64,000 nucleotides of DNA from Climacium dendroides. Taxonomy: Eukaryota; Streptophyta; Bryopsida; Hypnales; Climaciaceae. The notes under the pieces were generated by a model. The model did no database searches. It had not been told where the DNA came from and saw nothing but the letters and a program-made list of their open reading frames with translations. The stretch is from assembly GCA_950106755.1 (NCBI GenBank), contig OX467088.1:16042001-16106000 (forward strand), written 5' to 3'. The stretch's first letter is position 1. Every line of letters starts with the position of its first letter. This document shows positions 36,121 through 46,098 of the stretch, one piece after another. Made by a program: the position numbers and the translations under genes.

Positions 36121-36657
36121 AGTTTACAACCTGAAAAAGGGGTGTTCAGAAATGGCACCTCTTGAGGATTTGTAGGAACTTGAACTTCCATCGCATTGCT
36201 GCCTTTAATGGTGTCGGAGACACTCTCCCGACTGTCGCCGCGTGCCTCTCCATCCTTACGTAGCATGCCACTCCGTAAGTTCATTTCGGAAGCAATCCTA
36301 AGCCAAAACACAGCAATGGAGAAGGAAGAGAACTACACCAAAGTAAGCCGAAGATCAGCCCATGGAATTGTTCTTTGGTTTCAAAAAGATGGTTTCAAGC
36401 AATGGAGAAGGAAGAGATGGGTAGATTTAGGCCAAGGGAATCTTTCTAATAAAATATGCGATTTCATAGATTTCTGGTCCAAATTTTTTGGAGCACATAG
36501 ATTATAACCTCAAAAGTAACCCCATTTTTTTTCAGATTTTTTGAAGTTACAAGGAATTTTACAAAAATCGGCAAAGTCTTCTACAAATATTTGGGCAAGA
36601 TTTGGCTGAAAAATCAGCCGATTCTGAAGATTTTAGAGAAGATTCCAAGATGCTGAA

Positions 36658-37430
36658 TTAGTTTTTAGGCCGTAGAACATTCAAAAATGCTTCATTTTTG
36701 CGTGCTATATACCATTGGAATCGTCTTCTCAAAATACACGAAATGAAGTTTGGTGTCAAATTCACCTTTAACAAAAAATATTCAACACATACAATTAACT
36801 CCTCACAGTCTAATGGCTCCAGTCCTACCAATGAATACATAAACTTACCAACTTTGCGCTGATCACTAGGGACATGTTCTTCTTTAGCATACTCGGTTGG
36901 CATACGTCCACTTTAGTTTCATCAATAGTGTCAAGCTTGGCAATATCCATTCCTTCACTATTTTGCGTCAAACTAAACTCGTGTTCAAAAGGTGCATTTT
37001 CAATCCCATCATTCTCATGCGACAAGGTCCGAACAATGCTACTAATTTCACCACCATTGGATTTCTGTAAGCGCCTAAACATCTTCCATCTTTCTAGCTT
37101 TTTTTTTGCTAGAGAAGTGAAGTCCTGCCTTACATTTCGTTCTATGAGAACCCTTCGGCATCCCTTCAACCAAAAAATCCAAGAAAGCGAACTAGACTTT
37201 CTCATTAGCAATACCGCAATCTCTCCGATATATAGCACTCTTCAAGTCTAATGAATGTATTCTCATCCAATTCATTATAACTTCTCCAAATAAAACATCT
37301 ACTAACCAGGATATAAATGGTCAATAAGATCATCCATTCTTCGCTCAACTGCTTCATAATCACTCTCACATTTGAATATACCACCACTACATTGGAAGAG
37401 GCCTCCATTTGGAGCCTTCTAATCACCCTT
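36658..37430 (-). pseudogene. Unrecognised minus-strand coding remnants in the inner element
   Basis: Two overlapping frames join across a probable 1-nt shift near 36905: one contains KLERWKMFRRLQKSNGGEI and ENAPFEHEF, the other EYAKEEHVPSDQRKVGKFMY and GLEPLDCEEL. A third (LFQCSGGIFKCESDYEAVER) lies upstream near 37.4 kb. I recognise no family. They could be 5' exons of the methyltransferase-like gene or a separate dead gene of the same element. Confidence 0.4.
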
Positions 37431-37550
37431 CAATGTAAAAGTGGCGCTATGTACAATTCATTATTCCAAAGATCGGGTATTGATAACTAAATTTAAAAAA
37501 CTCAATTGTTGGCCGTGCATTAAATTTTTAAATATGGAGCCCTAAATCCT

Positions 37551-38463
37551 TTTAAGCTAAGTGGGGTACTTGAAACAAACTACAACCCTACTTTGTGGCA
37601 CATTGCTAAATGCAAAAAGGAAGGAAAGACTTGTCATGGAGTTCAAGTTGGGATGAAGAAGAAATGTGGGGCCAAGATAAACAAGTCAAGTAAGAGTAGA
37701 ACAGCAGCACCTACCTACAACGGCCACATGACAGAATATGGAACCAAGGCCATCATCAACTTTGATTTTTGGTTTTGTGCAGATGACTTTATGCATTGTG
37801 CAGGAGGCTCTAAAATCAAGTGGGTTCATGACTGGCCTCCTTTGCCAAATGTATGGCCTATTGCATGTGGAACACATCTCACCAAATCAAAGATCCTTTC
37901 TCTGGAGGAAGCAGGATTTCAATTGCAAATTGAGGAACTAGACAAAGCAATGCTCTTATGCTCCATCTCTTTAATGAAGAGAGTACAGATGGAGGTGTAT
38001 CTTTCCTTCGTTCAAAACATCCAGATAGCAATTTTCAATCATCTGATGGTGATATGCACCTGATAAAGCGATTGGGTAGGACCATACAACGTAATCCTAA
38101 TGCACCGACAATTGACCACTGCAACAAATGGGAGACAACACTAAACCTAAAAGCTGTCATTCAATCCGTAGTCATTATTCCATATCTTGGCTATGGTAGA
38201 GTGATAACTCTACTGTCCGGCATCTTTCCCAACCAGAAGGTCTATTGAGTCACAATTTCAGACTTTCTTGCTTGTACCTGCGAAGACTTCATCACCATGA
38301 GTACAACTGCACTTGGTAGTAGGAAATCTTGGGTGAACTGCAAGCATTTATATTATGTCTTTAGGTTCATTTGCAAGGCAAATTCTGAAGACAATAAGTA
38401 CATACATGTACCAAGTTTGAGCTTTGATGAGGTGAAGCTACTTCTTGTAGGTAGCAATCTATA
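37551..38463 (+). pseudogene. SWIM-type zinc-finger protein of the inner element
   Basis: The frame reads NPTLWHIAKCKKEGKTCHG, then ADDFMHCAGGSKIKWVHDW and PNVWPIACGTHLTKS, shifts by one base near 37955, and continues HLFNEESTDGG to the C-terminus. Near the end it has ACTCEDFITM, then about 12 residues, then WVNCKHLYYVF. This is the CxC...CxH pattern of SWIM zinc fingers, as found in MULE transposases and FAR1-related plant proteins. It stops at LLVGSNL near 38463. A TGA just before VTISDFLACTC sits where Trp would fit. No DDE catalytic core is visible, so it is either an accessory protein or the C-terminal relic of a transposase. It lies divergently from the methyltransferase-like gene. Confidence 0.6.
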
Positions 38464-39500
38464 AGATGTATATTCATCTTATAGTACTAGGTTGAAAAAC
38501 TACTTTTGTTTAGAAGTGAATATAGAATGGCCCATTGAAGTAGTTGACATGTATGCTAAATCCTAATTAGTTTAAGGTGGAAATAGTTTGTAGCAGCTTA
38601 CAAACAACTGAAATGATTTGTAAAACCATAAACATAACAAAAATACATTTAAAAAAAGCTAAATTTAACCAAAAAAACATTGCAGGAAGAAATGTTACAA
38701 TTCTACAAATGAATCTTGAAAATGCTACTACATTCTAAGGAGAACTTATTATAATGAAACAACATTATACAATTGATTGTTACATATCTCTAAATGAACC
38801 TTCTAAGAGTTTCTTAAAGTAGCCTCACCCATAATTGTTACTTTACCTATAACCATCACTTCCTTACATCTTGGAAAATCTTGGGGAGTAGGAAGATGTA
38901 ATTGCAGGAATGTACCTCATCTAAAAATTTGACGTAAGTGGTGGTTTTAAGTCAATGTACAATCGGCTCTTTTAAAAATTCAAAACTTATTCATGTCCAA
39001 AAAATAAATTTAAAAATGCATTGAAATTCTTTTTCTCTTCTAAGTACAATTCAATAATTTTTTGGATGTCTATTAATCAACAATATATCCCAAACCCCTT
39101 ATTTTGACAATTATGGGTGCTTCTACTTTAGTTACAAAAAACACAACCAACCTCAGATTAGTTAACAAAGTTTTAAGATCAACAATGCAAACTTCAAAAA
39201 AATTGTAAATTATTATTTTAACAAGGAAAAAAGTTCATTTATTTTAAGACATATTACAAATATGTAAAGAAAATTTTGGGAGGATGGATGATGAATGGAT
39301 GACATGAATGAAGCTCATTCATTCATCAAATTTATGGTTGAAAAATCATCTACTTGTGGGAAATGCTAGTCTTCATTCATGCCCATTCATGCAACATTTG
39401 AATGTAAAATTCATTATTTTCAATAAAAAAAATTGCAATTTCTTGGATTTATTTTTTTATTTTTGGTTTCTGACATTTCTATATTTAGATCTGACAACCC
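38464..39500. other. AT-rich right sub-terminal region of the inner element, no gene seen
   Basis: The stretch is AT-rich with no recognisable protein. It holds scattered 'gaatgga'/'attcattc' words near 39290-39400 that resemble those near the left end. It leads into the GAGCAAY-type right terminal repeats at 39545-39614. Confidence 0.5.
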
Positions 39501-39544
39501 TATTTATTACTCTGACATGTCTATTTTTAGTAAAATTCTTCATA

Positions 39545-39614
39545 GTGAGCGCTCAAATCTAATTGCTCGTTGCTCGTTGCTCGTTGCTCCCCGCTCACAC
39601 TCTAACACCGTTGC
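39545..39614 (-). repeat. Right terminal inverted repeat of the inner element
   Basis: On the minus strand it reads GTTAGAGTGTGAGCGGGG followed by three GAGCAAC heptamers, mirroring the left end at 30056-30110. The outside flank is the duplicated CTTGAATTAC at 39615-39624. Confidence 0.8.
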
Positions 39615-41949
39615 CTTGAATTACGGAGGAATACATAGTTGCTGCTATCTTGGCATCCCCATTTTTGATAGTACTTTCCGGAAATGACAGAGTCTCCTGC
39701 TTCAAATTGCCCTCCCCAGACGCATTGAAAGTCCCCTTCGGCAATGTGCTTTGGCTGCTAACATTGTAAAACGTAGAAGGAGACACCTTCGTCATTGTCC
39801 TCCTCGGCTGGCACAGCAAAATTATCTCCAGGTTGCACTAGGTCCCCCATGCATTCACCATCTAGCTCGTAATCTCAGGTGTCCTCTTCATCCTCCTCAG
39901 CAAGTTGGACAACAGCGAAGGAGACATTTCGTGGCTGAATCTTTGTGATAGTCCACGGATCAACATATTTTTTCTTCTCACAGTGAATGAAGTTTCCCTC
40001 CACGCACGGGCCACAGAAGCACGAGAGATGTCTGAGGAACAATTTGGTTGGGTCATGCTTATCGGGGGCATAAATGGAGTGCAGTTTTGAAGAACCTAGA
40101 ATACGATCACAACTTTGAGTGTTCACACGGTCAACATCTTGCGCTCCGATGTGATGGAAATACCTGTATGACCTGCATCCACTTCCTCAGATGTTGTTAG
40201 CGCGTACACCAACGATATACACGATGAATTCTATCCCTTTGTGGTTTCTGCAAATGAGAGAGGATGCAGTACTATGAGTACTATGACAGACGTGGGACAC
40301 TATATAGTACCTCAAGAGTGATGTAGTACCAAGAAAAGGTACTAATTGCTGCTTTGACGAACCCGAGCATTGTCCCTGGTACTCATTTCATTACAATACC
40401 CAAGTATAGTGGTACATTCAAGAGAACCATACGTGGAATTTGGTAGGATGACAAATGACGCATACAGTGTGGAAAGAACCTTGTGTCACCACGTTGATTA
40501 GGAACCTGTTCGACCATAGTAGCATCTAGGAAGAGAACACAGTCTGCTGCATTCTGGAGTCGTCGGTGAGGATTCAGGAGCTGCTCATTCCGAAGAGCCC
40601 TTTTCACAACTGCTCCGACCCCATCCCATTCACCCTTTCCATGGCCTGTGCCATAGTAGTTCCAATGCATTGTACATCCGCCAGTGAAGGCCGGGTATCT
40701 GTGGCATTTTGTGACGACTCCGTCATGTTCATGAAAAAGTCGTCCACTTAAACAGAAAGCCATGCATTTCAAATGAGTGGCCGTTGCCATACCTAACAAC
40801 CGTCTACAGTGAAGCAGTCGAAGCACAGTACTACCTAGTACAATGTGTAATACAACAGGGTACACAGTAGTACAGCTGCAAGTATAATGGATGACTTCGA
40901 CCAAAGTGTAGAAGACAGTGACCTGGCAACGAAGTACATGGCCTTTGCACTTTTGAATTGCGCAACACAACCGTCACTGAATACATAATGAGTGTCTGGA
41001 GAAGATCCCTTCGACTGCATCCACCTCCAATGCAGGAGTAGGCAATGTTGGGTGAAAGCACTGTCATGCATCTTATCATCGGAGATGTAGTAGTGCGTCT
41101 CCCTGACCAACTGCATTTCCTCCTCCAAAGCACCCTCCGAAACCAGAACGGAGTACGTCACCTGAACTAAGATTGACACTTGGTCGGAATGGTAATACAT
41201 AGACTGGATCTCATTTTGGATTTCGAATGTGTAGTTCTCCGCAAAATCAATGTGCGTCAGAATTGCCCCAGTCTGCAAGGAAGCCTTCAGTATTTTTGCC
41301 TCGGTAGTTTGCCACTTTGCAATGAAATTGTGCCGTATAAAGTGTTGTACAATCGGCACAAAGAATTCAAGGAACTCACGGAATGAAGATGACATGTGAA
41401 CCTCCTTAATGCGATTCTTTGGTTGTCTATCCGCAGATCGGCTGACCACTTCGTACTGGAATTGCTTCCAGTGAATTGTCCATGTAGCATCTACCACCCT
41501 TTCTCGAGGATAGATGTTGAAGAATTTAGCGCTACAACGACTACAACATCCAAGCAAGCACTTCTTGTTATGGAATTCCTCATCCTCTAGCTTCGGACAT
41601 AGTAGACTTTCCCAAAGGACCGTCACACCAGCATATCGACTTCTGCCAACACTGCAAAGGCCTTCATCATCTCTATCGCACACAATGCAAGTGCAATTGT
41701 AGAGGAAAATTACATGTGCCCCTTTCTGGGGGTCTCGGAAGGCATTCAGAGCCTCCAACAAGTACAACACTTGGATGTGGTACCGGCAACAACAGACATT
41801 CCGGTCCTTGCACTTGATAACAAAGAAAGGGCGCAAGTAGATGAAGGAGTGCTGCTGGATGGAGCACTGTGGATGTGCTTCTATAAAGCGTGTGTACAAC
41901 TCCATCTGCAAGTACTCCAGTACAATAGTCAGAAAAAGTTTAGAGAACA

Positions 41950-43196
41950 TGCATATATATCAGAAGGAAAGCACACAGCAATGCACGTCTGATGTATGTT
42001 GACGTACTGCAGAAAATGAAGTGCATGTGAAGAGGTACTTGACGTACAAGTATATACAAGAATAAGTACAAATTAGTACTATACAGTATTAGAGGTCAGG
42101 GTGCTGTGAAGTGTGTGTGTCAGTAAATTCTTGAAGTACTCCTAAGTACTACAAAGAACACCATGTAGTACTGAAAGGACTGACCTCAGTACTAGGACTT
42201 TCTCTAACTGTGACCATAGCATGCCAGAGACTTCTTCAGAGAGTCGTCGAATATAGGCTTAGTACTGTATTAGACGTCGCACTAGTACCATGCGGATTGC
42301 AAGGGTGAAGCTGACGACAAAGGAGAACTACAATGCGGCATGCTAGTATAGACTCAGTGCTACAGACAATGTAACTGTACTCTACTGAATTTGCGTCATA
42401 CAAGGCATTACTCTCTCGGTGCTCACTAGTACGAAGTGAGGACTATGAAGTTCTATATTGGTCCAGATAGAACATAGTGGACTACAAGGAAGTTGTGGGG
42501 GACTTAAGCCCATGAGCGCTAGTGACACGCTAGTAATTTCAAAATGAGCCCAAGGTATAATCTCAGTGTAGCAGAGGACTGTACAGGAGGATCCGATAGA
42601 AGTAGGAGCTTGAAGTACTACAGAAGTATCCATGTAGTGTTCGTTGCTACTACATAGGTCTCATGTTTGCATGGGGAAGCACTAGCAACAAATGCATAGT
42701 ACAATGTCTGAAGCAATAGTGTTCTACCTGTCAGAGAAGAAGATTCTGAATATGTCATCTCAAAAGCAAAGACATACCACAAGTGTAGGGAGGGCGTAGT
42801 GGACATCCTATTGAGTACTATAGAGGCATATCTGTAAGCGTGGACGACAGGGCAGCAGAGGCCTTAGCCATGTCCACGTATTGCAATACATAGATCACTG
42901 CAATGTAGGCAGTTCACTACAATGTAAAATGCACTTCAAATGTGTGGAAAATGTGGACGTACTACAGCAGTACCCGAAGTCCTACAATGTGTTCAAGAAG
43001 GACTAATGGAATGCAATGCATTCCATCTGAAAATCCTTGTATATAATATGAATCGGAGTAGGACTCCTCCAGACATGCGAGAAGTCACTTCTAGTATTAT
43101 CATGACATAAGCAGCAGTCATGTGACGCAACAAAATTTTTTTTCAGGGAAGATAATACCAAACCGCTCTATTTTGCAAAGAAAAGACATCACGCAC
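41950..43196. other. Intronic or spacer DNA of the DFAENY gene, AGTACT-rich
   Basis: No additional exon was identified between exon 2 and exon 3, though small ones could be missed. The stretch carries many AGTACT words (for example 42074, two at 42135-42150, 42165, 42187, 42260, 42613 and 42815). Confidence 0.5.
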
Positions 43197-44175
43197 TTGC
43201 TAACAATGAACACGAATGGGCTCTGTTGGCTAGCAATGTCAGCTATACATGCTCCTACTCTGTTTACTATGTCGTATGAAGTGAAGACCTTTACTGCAGA
43301 GGAATCCTGAAAGCGTGCATGACTTTTCCAAAGAACCCTTCTCCTCAAGCAATGAAGGTTTGAACAAACAAAGATTGTACAAAAAAAATCGAAGCCATGA
43401 TTGGAAATTAGGGAGGCCGTACCTGACTCTCCATTAGAAGATGCGCTACATAAGTGTCGTATGCATTCCGTCCCAAGCGTTTGCGTCGCACATCCCGTCT
43501 CCCGGGACTCACTTGCGTCTCCTGTGTCCACCACTGCAAGACCAGTTGCTTGACCTCATAGCGGATTCCACCTTCCCTTGTCTTTCGAGTTGGAACTGCA
43601 AAACGTGAGGAAGTTTCTGTTGTAGCTGATCGTAGTCTCTCTACAGTAGCTACCAAATTCTCCTTTCTTGTACCGAGTATGCTATGGAACTTTGAGATGT
43701 CGGAATCTAATTCGCTCACCACTGCCTCCAAGATTGCCCTCTTGTGAGCCAGCATATTCGAAGAATGAGGAATTTTCATGGCCACCAAGTCCGACTTAAT
43801 ATTGAGCAGAATCTGTCGTTGGGACTTTGCTTCTTTAGGAGTAGGGTAATAACTAGGGAGGAGCGGTCGAATGGTACGACTACTAAAGACCTTTTCCAAA
43901 ACAACAGCTCTGAAATTGGAATCCCCAATACGCTGTAGCAATCGTGAAAGGGAATTCGTGAGGCGACTCGCACTCCTCCAAATACTAGTCCGGTGCCTTC
44001 TGCATCCCCATCGTAGATCTGGCGCAGAATTGGCTTCCACACTTGCCGCGACTGTGTCCTTGGCAATGATGCGTTGGTTGCGACTACGGCGTTGACGATC
44101 CCTCCATTGTTGTCGCTGATTCAGTACCGCAGCATCCTCCGCCCGCCGCCACGTTCGTGGCCCCGGCCGCGTCAT

Positions 44176-45129
44176 CCACTCATCTGCCGGAATACTTCAA
44201 AGGCGACATTGCAGTAGCCCCCGATCATAAAACGGGTTCTCATCACTCCTGCCCCTATCTTCTTCCCTGCATGAAGATGCAACATTGGATTTCTGTGTAC
44301 TACCTTCCAAACCCAACATCGTAGTTCTACTGCTCATTCCGTGCACTAAATTTCCCTGCAGGAACCGTCACTGTTCTTCTTCGGAACTCCGGAACAAGAG
44401 AAGCTGGCGGCATTCATCGTTCCTGATGCATAGACGCTAGAGAAGGCAATTTTGAAGTCTCCATAAAAGCAAACCGCAGGGGTGGATGAAGAGGTAGTTG
44501 GACAAGCAGTCCACGGTGGCAATGGCGTGGGCCCCCCCTAGGACTATGCAGTACTATTTGTCTACGTTGGAATACTACAGGGAGCCAGAACTTTAGAATA
44601 TTGCTAGAAAATGGCAGTTTTTTATTTCTATTTTTTATAATTATAGGAGGTCCTTAAAAAATTAATATAAAAAATGGCCATTTTTTCCAACTCCCTGAAG
44701 TCACTGGAAGTGCAAAAACCAATTCATAATATTAATTTCCATGAGTGGAAATTACCTACAAATGTAGCTCTGTTCTGGCCAATGTATAAGCCCATGAAAT
44801 GAGGCAATCACAAATCCCTCTCCTGGGAAGTTGTATTTCCATAACAAGAAGGAGCCCACGAAGTCTGACACCCTAACTCTTCAGAAAAGGTACTCAAAAG
44901 TACTAAAAACCCCTAAAACTATTTATGTGACATTTGCTTAAAATTCAAAAAGCCATCCGTAATCATTTTTGAAAATTTTCAAAAAATTCCAGTACATGAG
45001 TTGATGATGGAAGAGCACTCACCCCAAATTTCAAGTTGATCCCATCTTTTCTCCAATACTTATGGCATCAAACAACTTCCGCACGCAACGGGTGACGGAA
45101 AATAGTACAAGTGTTTCTTGCAATCACCC
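44176..45129. other. Upstream region of the DFAENY gene and right edge of the outer element
   Basis: 44176-44585 is GC-rich and presumably holds the promoter of the minus-strand gene. Beyond about 44590 the composition returns to AT-rich and no gene is seen. Confidence 0.45.
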
Positions 45130-45133
45130 TTAA

Positions 45134-46094
45134 CCCCTCACTGCCCAAGGCCTAACCATGTTAAAAAACAACCTTGCTTTTTGAGTGTTATAAGTCTAAA
45201 TGTGAGTAAGTTATAAAAATCTCAACCATACAATCTTGTAGTGTGAATCTTGTAGATGGTGTAAATCAAATTTGGGGTCATTTGACCGTATAGATTGAAA
45301 GATTATAATGTTTTAGTGTTGACAAAAGATGCTGAAATTTTCCTATAAACACATTTGGAGGTGAAATTCGATTTCTCAAATGAAAAAACTTTAAACTACA
45401 AAGTGATTTAAAATCAAAAGAAACACTTTGGTGGGAAAAAAATCATTCAATTGGCTCATCGCATTTGCAAAATTGTTTTGAAATGTCAAAAAACAGTGAT
45501 AAAAGTAGCCAAAAAAAAACACCTATGGCTAAATCTACCTCTACTAAAATGCTTCTCAGTCAATTATAACTTCTTAGATTGATATGAAATTTTCACCACA
45601 AGAACTAGACTAATATGCGCAACTTTTCCAAGAAAAATTATTGAAAACAAACCCTGTCTAAAGAAGTTATAAGCCACCAAAGTTCACTATAATGCAAAAA
45701 TGTCTGGATTTTGAACTTCAAATTGCTCCCAATCATTCGAAACAACTTGGATTGACATGAAAAATTTATCTTAATAAATAGAATTTATGGGGAAAAAAAC
45801 CCAACAAATTTTATTGAAAACTAACATTTGATGAAAACGATACAAGCCCCCGAAGTTGCAGCCATCTCATTGCAGTGTGGTGAACTCAAATTGAACCTGC
45901 GAACTTTGAATGGCTTTCAAAAACTCATTACATCTTGGATATATCTGAAAATTTTACCACAAAAAATAGACTATTATGCGCAATTTTCCCAACAAATTTT
46001 ATTTAATTTGGACATTGGATGCAAAAGTTACAGCACTTTGAAGTTGAGTGCTAGACTGTGTGAGGACACTTTTGGTCCCCTTGGGCGGTGAGGG
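45134..46094 (+). mobile_element. TTAA-flanked repeat R1, copy B (961 bp)
   Basis: TTAA flanks both ends (45130-45133 and 46095-46098). The left end reads CCCCTCACTGCCCAAGG; the right end in reverse complement reads CCCTCACCGCCCAAGGGG, a clear TIR of about 17 bp. The internal order matches copies A and C. It has no transposase. TTAA duplication with C-rich TIRs indicates a non-autonomous piggyBac-type element. Confidence 0.75.
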
Positions 46095-46098
46095 TTAA

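Larger units (their letters stand above)
30846..36284 (-). pseudogene. ParB-like plus DNA-methyltransferase-like protein, decayed
   Basis: About nine exons are inferred from GT/AG and frame: 36131-36284 (start MNLRSGMLRK), 33885-33977, 33163-33746, 32848-33040, 32557-32751, 32251-32466, 31524-31803, 31209-31421 and 30846-31101. Exon 3 contains FVWDGNHRLAAW, the signature of ParB-like (DGNHR/GxHR) domains. The 31524-31803 and 31209-31421 exons join to give SKHGDVVLDCFASTGASIH and GRHLVALESDSEIFEGLL. That is motif I (VLDxFxGTG) and the following acidic strand of N6-adenine/N4-cytosine DNA methyltransferases. I found no DPPY/SPPY catalytic motif, so activity is uncertain. The C-terminus has an acidic stretch (NDSDDDD), a basic patch (RPRKRRC) and Ser/Pro-rich sequence. 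Several in-frame stops fall at Gln- or Trp-like positions and a T-run frameshift precedes DGNHR, so this copy is dead. In bacteria, ParB-like domains are found fused to such methylases. Confidence 0.6.
30056..39614. mobile_element. MULE-like TIR element (9.56 kb) nested in the outer element
   Basis: It is bounded by the 10-bp duplication CTTGAATTAC and has inverted ends of about 50 bp. The left end runs from GCTAAAGTATGAGCAAGG and the right end, inverted, from GTTAGAGTGTGAGCGGGG; both continue into tandem GAGCAAY heptamers. It is AT-rich, unlike the host element. It carries a minus-strand ParB/methyltransferase-like gene (30846-36284), minus-strand fragments at 36.66-37.43 kb, and a plus-strand SWIM-type protein (37.55-38.46 kb). 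It also contains a palindrome array with a nested CACTA element. No intact MULE DDE transposase was found, so it may be non-autonomous or use an unrecognised transposase. Duplication length and the SWIM domain point to the Mutator superfamily. Confidence 0.8.
29933..44175 (-). pseudogene. DFAENY/GHGKGE transposase-like protein, disrupted by the inner element
   Basis: The protein belongs to an uncharacterised group, seen in animals and some plants, with conserved DFAENY, SDG and GHGKGE motifs. I recognise it from the motifs only; a DDE-like transposase role is inferred. Exon 1 (43423-44175) starts MTRPGPRTWRRAED. Exon 2 (43197-43306) has SSAVKVFTSYDIVNRVG. Exon 3 (40923-41905) has a Cys-rich part (CSIQQ...CKDRNVCCC...CIVCDRD), then DFAENYTFEIQNEIQSMYY, HYYISDDKMHDS and FSDGCVAQFKSAKA. 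Exon 4 (from 40698) has YYGTGHGKGEWDGVGAVVKR. Exon 5 starts at 40172 and has RHLSCFCGPCVEGNF and KKKYVDPWTI, then a C-terminal domain (GDNFAVPAEEDN, GKYYQKWG, NYVFLRNS). The 9.56 kb inner element interrupts it after FLRNS; the frame resumes at 30055 with REAFFDANSVLASF and ends at 29933. Premature stops occur before DYELD, before QPK and in the distal tail, so the gene was decaying as well as split. Confidence 0.8.
21841..44585. mobile_element. Large composite DNA element carrying SET and DFAENY genes (outer element)
   Basis: The two GC-richer blocks 21.85-30.05 kb and 39.62-44.59 kb are one unit, because an exon of the minus-strand gene runs from one into the other across the 9.56 kb insertion at 30056-39614. 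Without that insertion the unit is about 13.2 kb. It holds two convergent genes: RING-like/SET on the plus strand and DFAENY transposase-like on the minus strand. Both blocks are packed with the palindrome AGTACT, mainly in introns and spacers. Possible ends are GGGTCCTGTACTTCCAGTAC near 21843 and, inverted, GGCTCCCTGTAGTATTCCAA near 44585. They match only partly and no target duplication was found, so the termini are tentative. Calling it a transposon rests on the transposase-like gene and the compositional edges. Confidence 0.6.

Noticed and set aside
36900..38460. Complete MULE transposase in the inner element
   Set aside because: Only a SWIM zinc finger is visible; no DDE catalytic core could be identified.
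21843..44585. Confident terminal inverted repeats for the outer element
   Set aside because: GGGTCCTGTACTTCCA and its inverted partner match only partly and no target duplication is evident; kept as tentative ends only.
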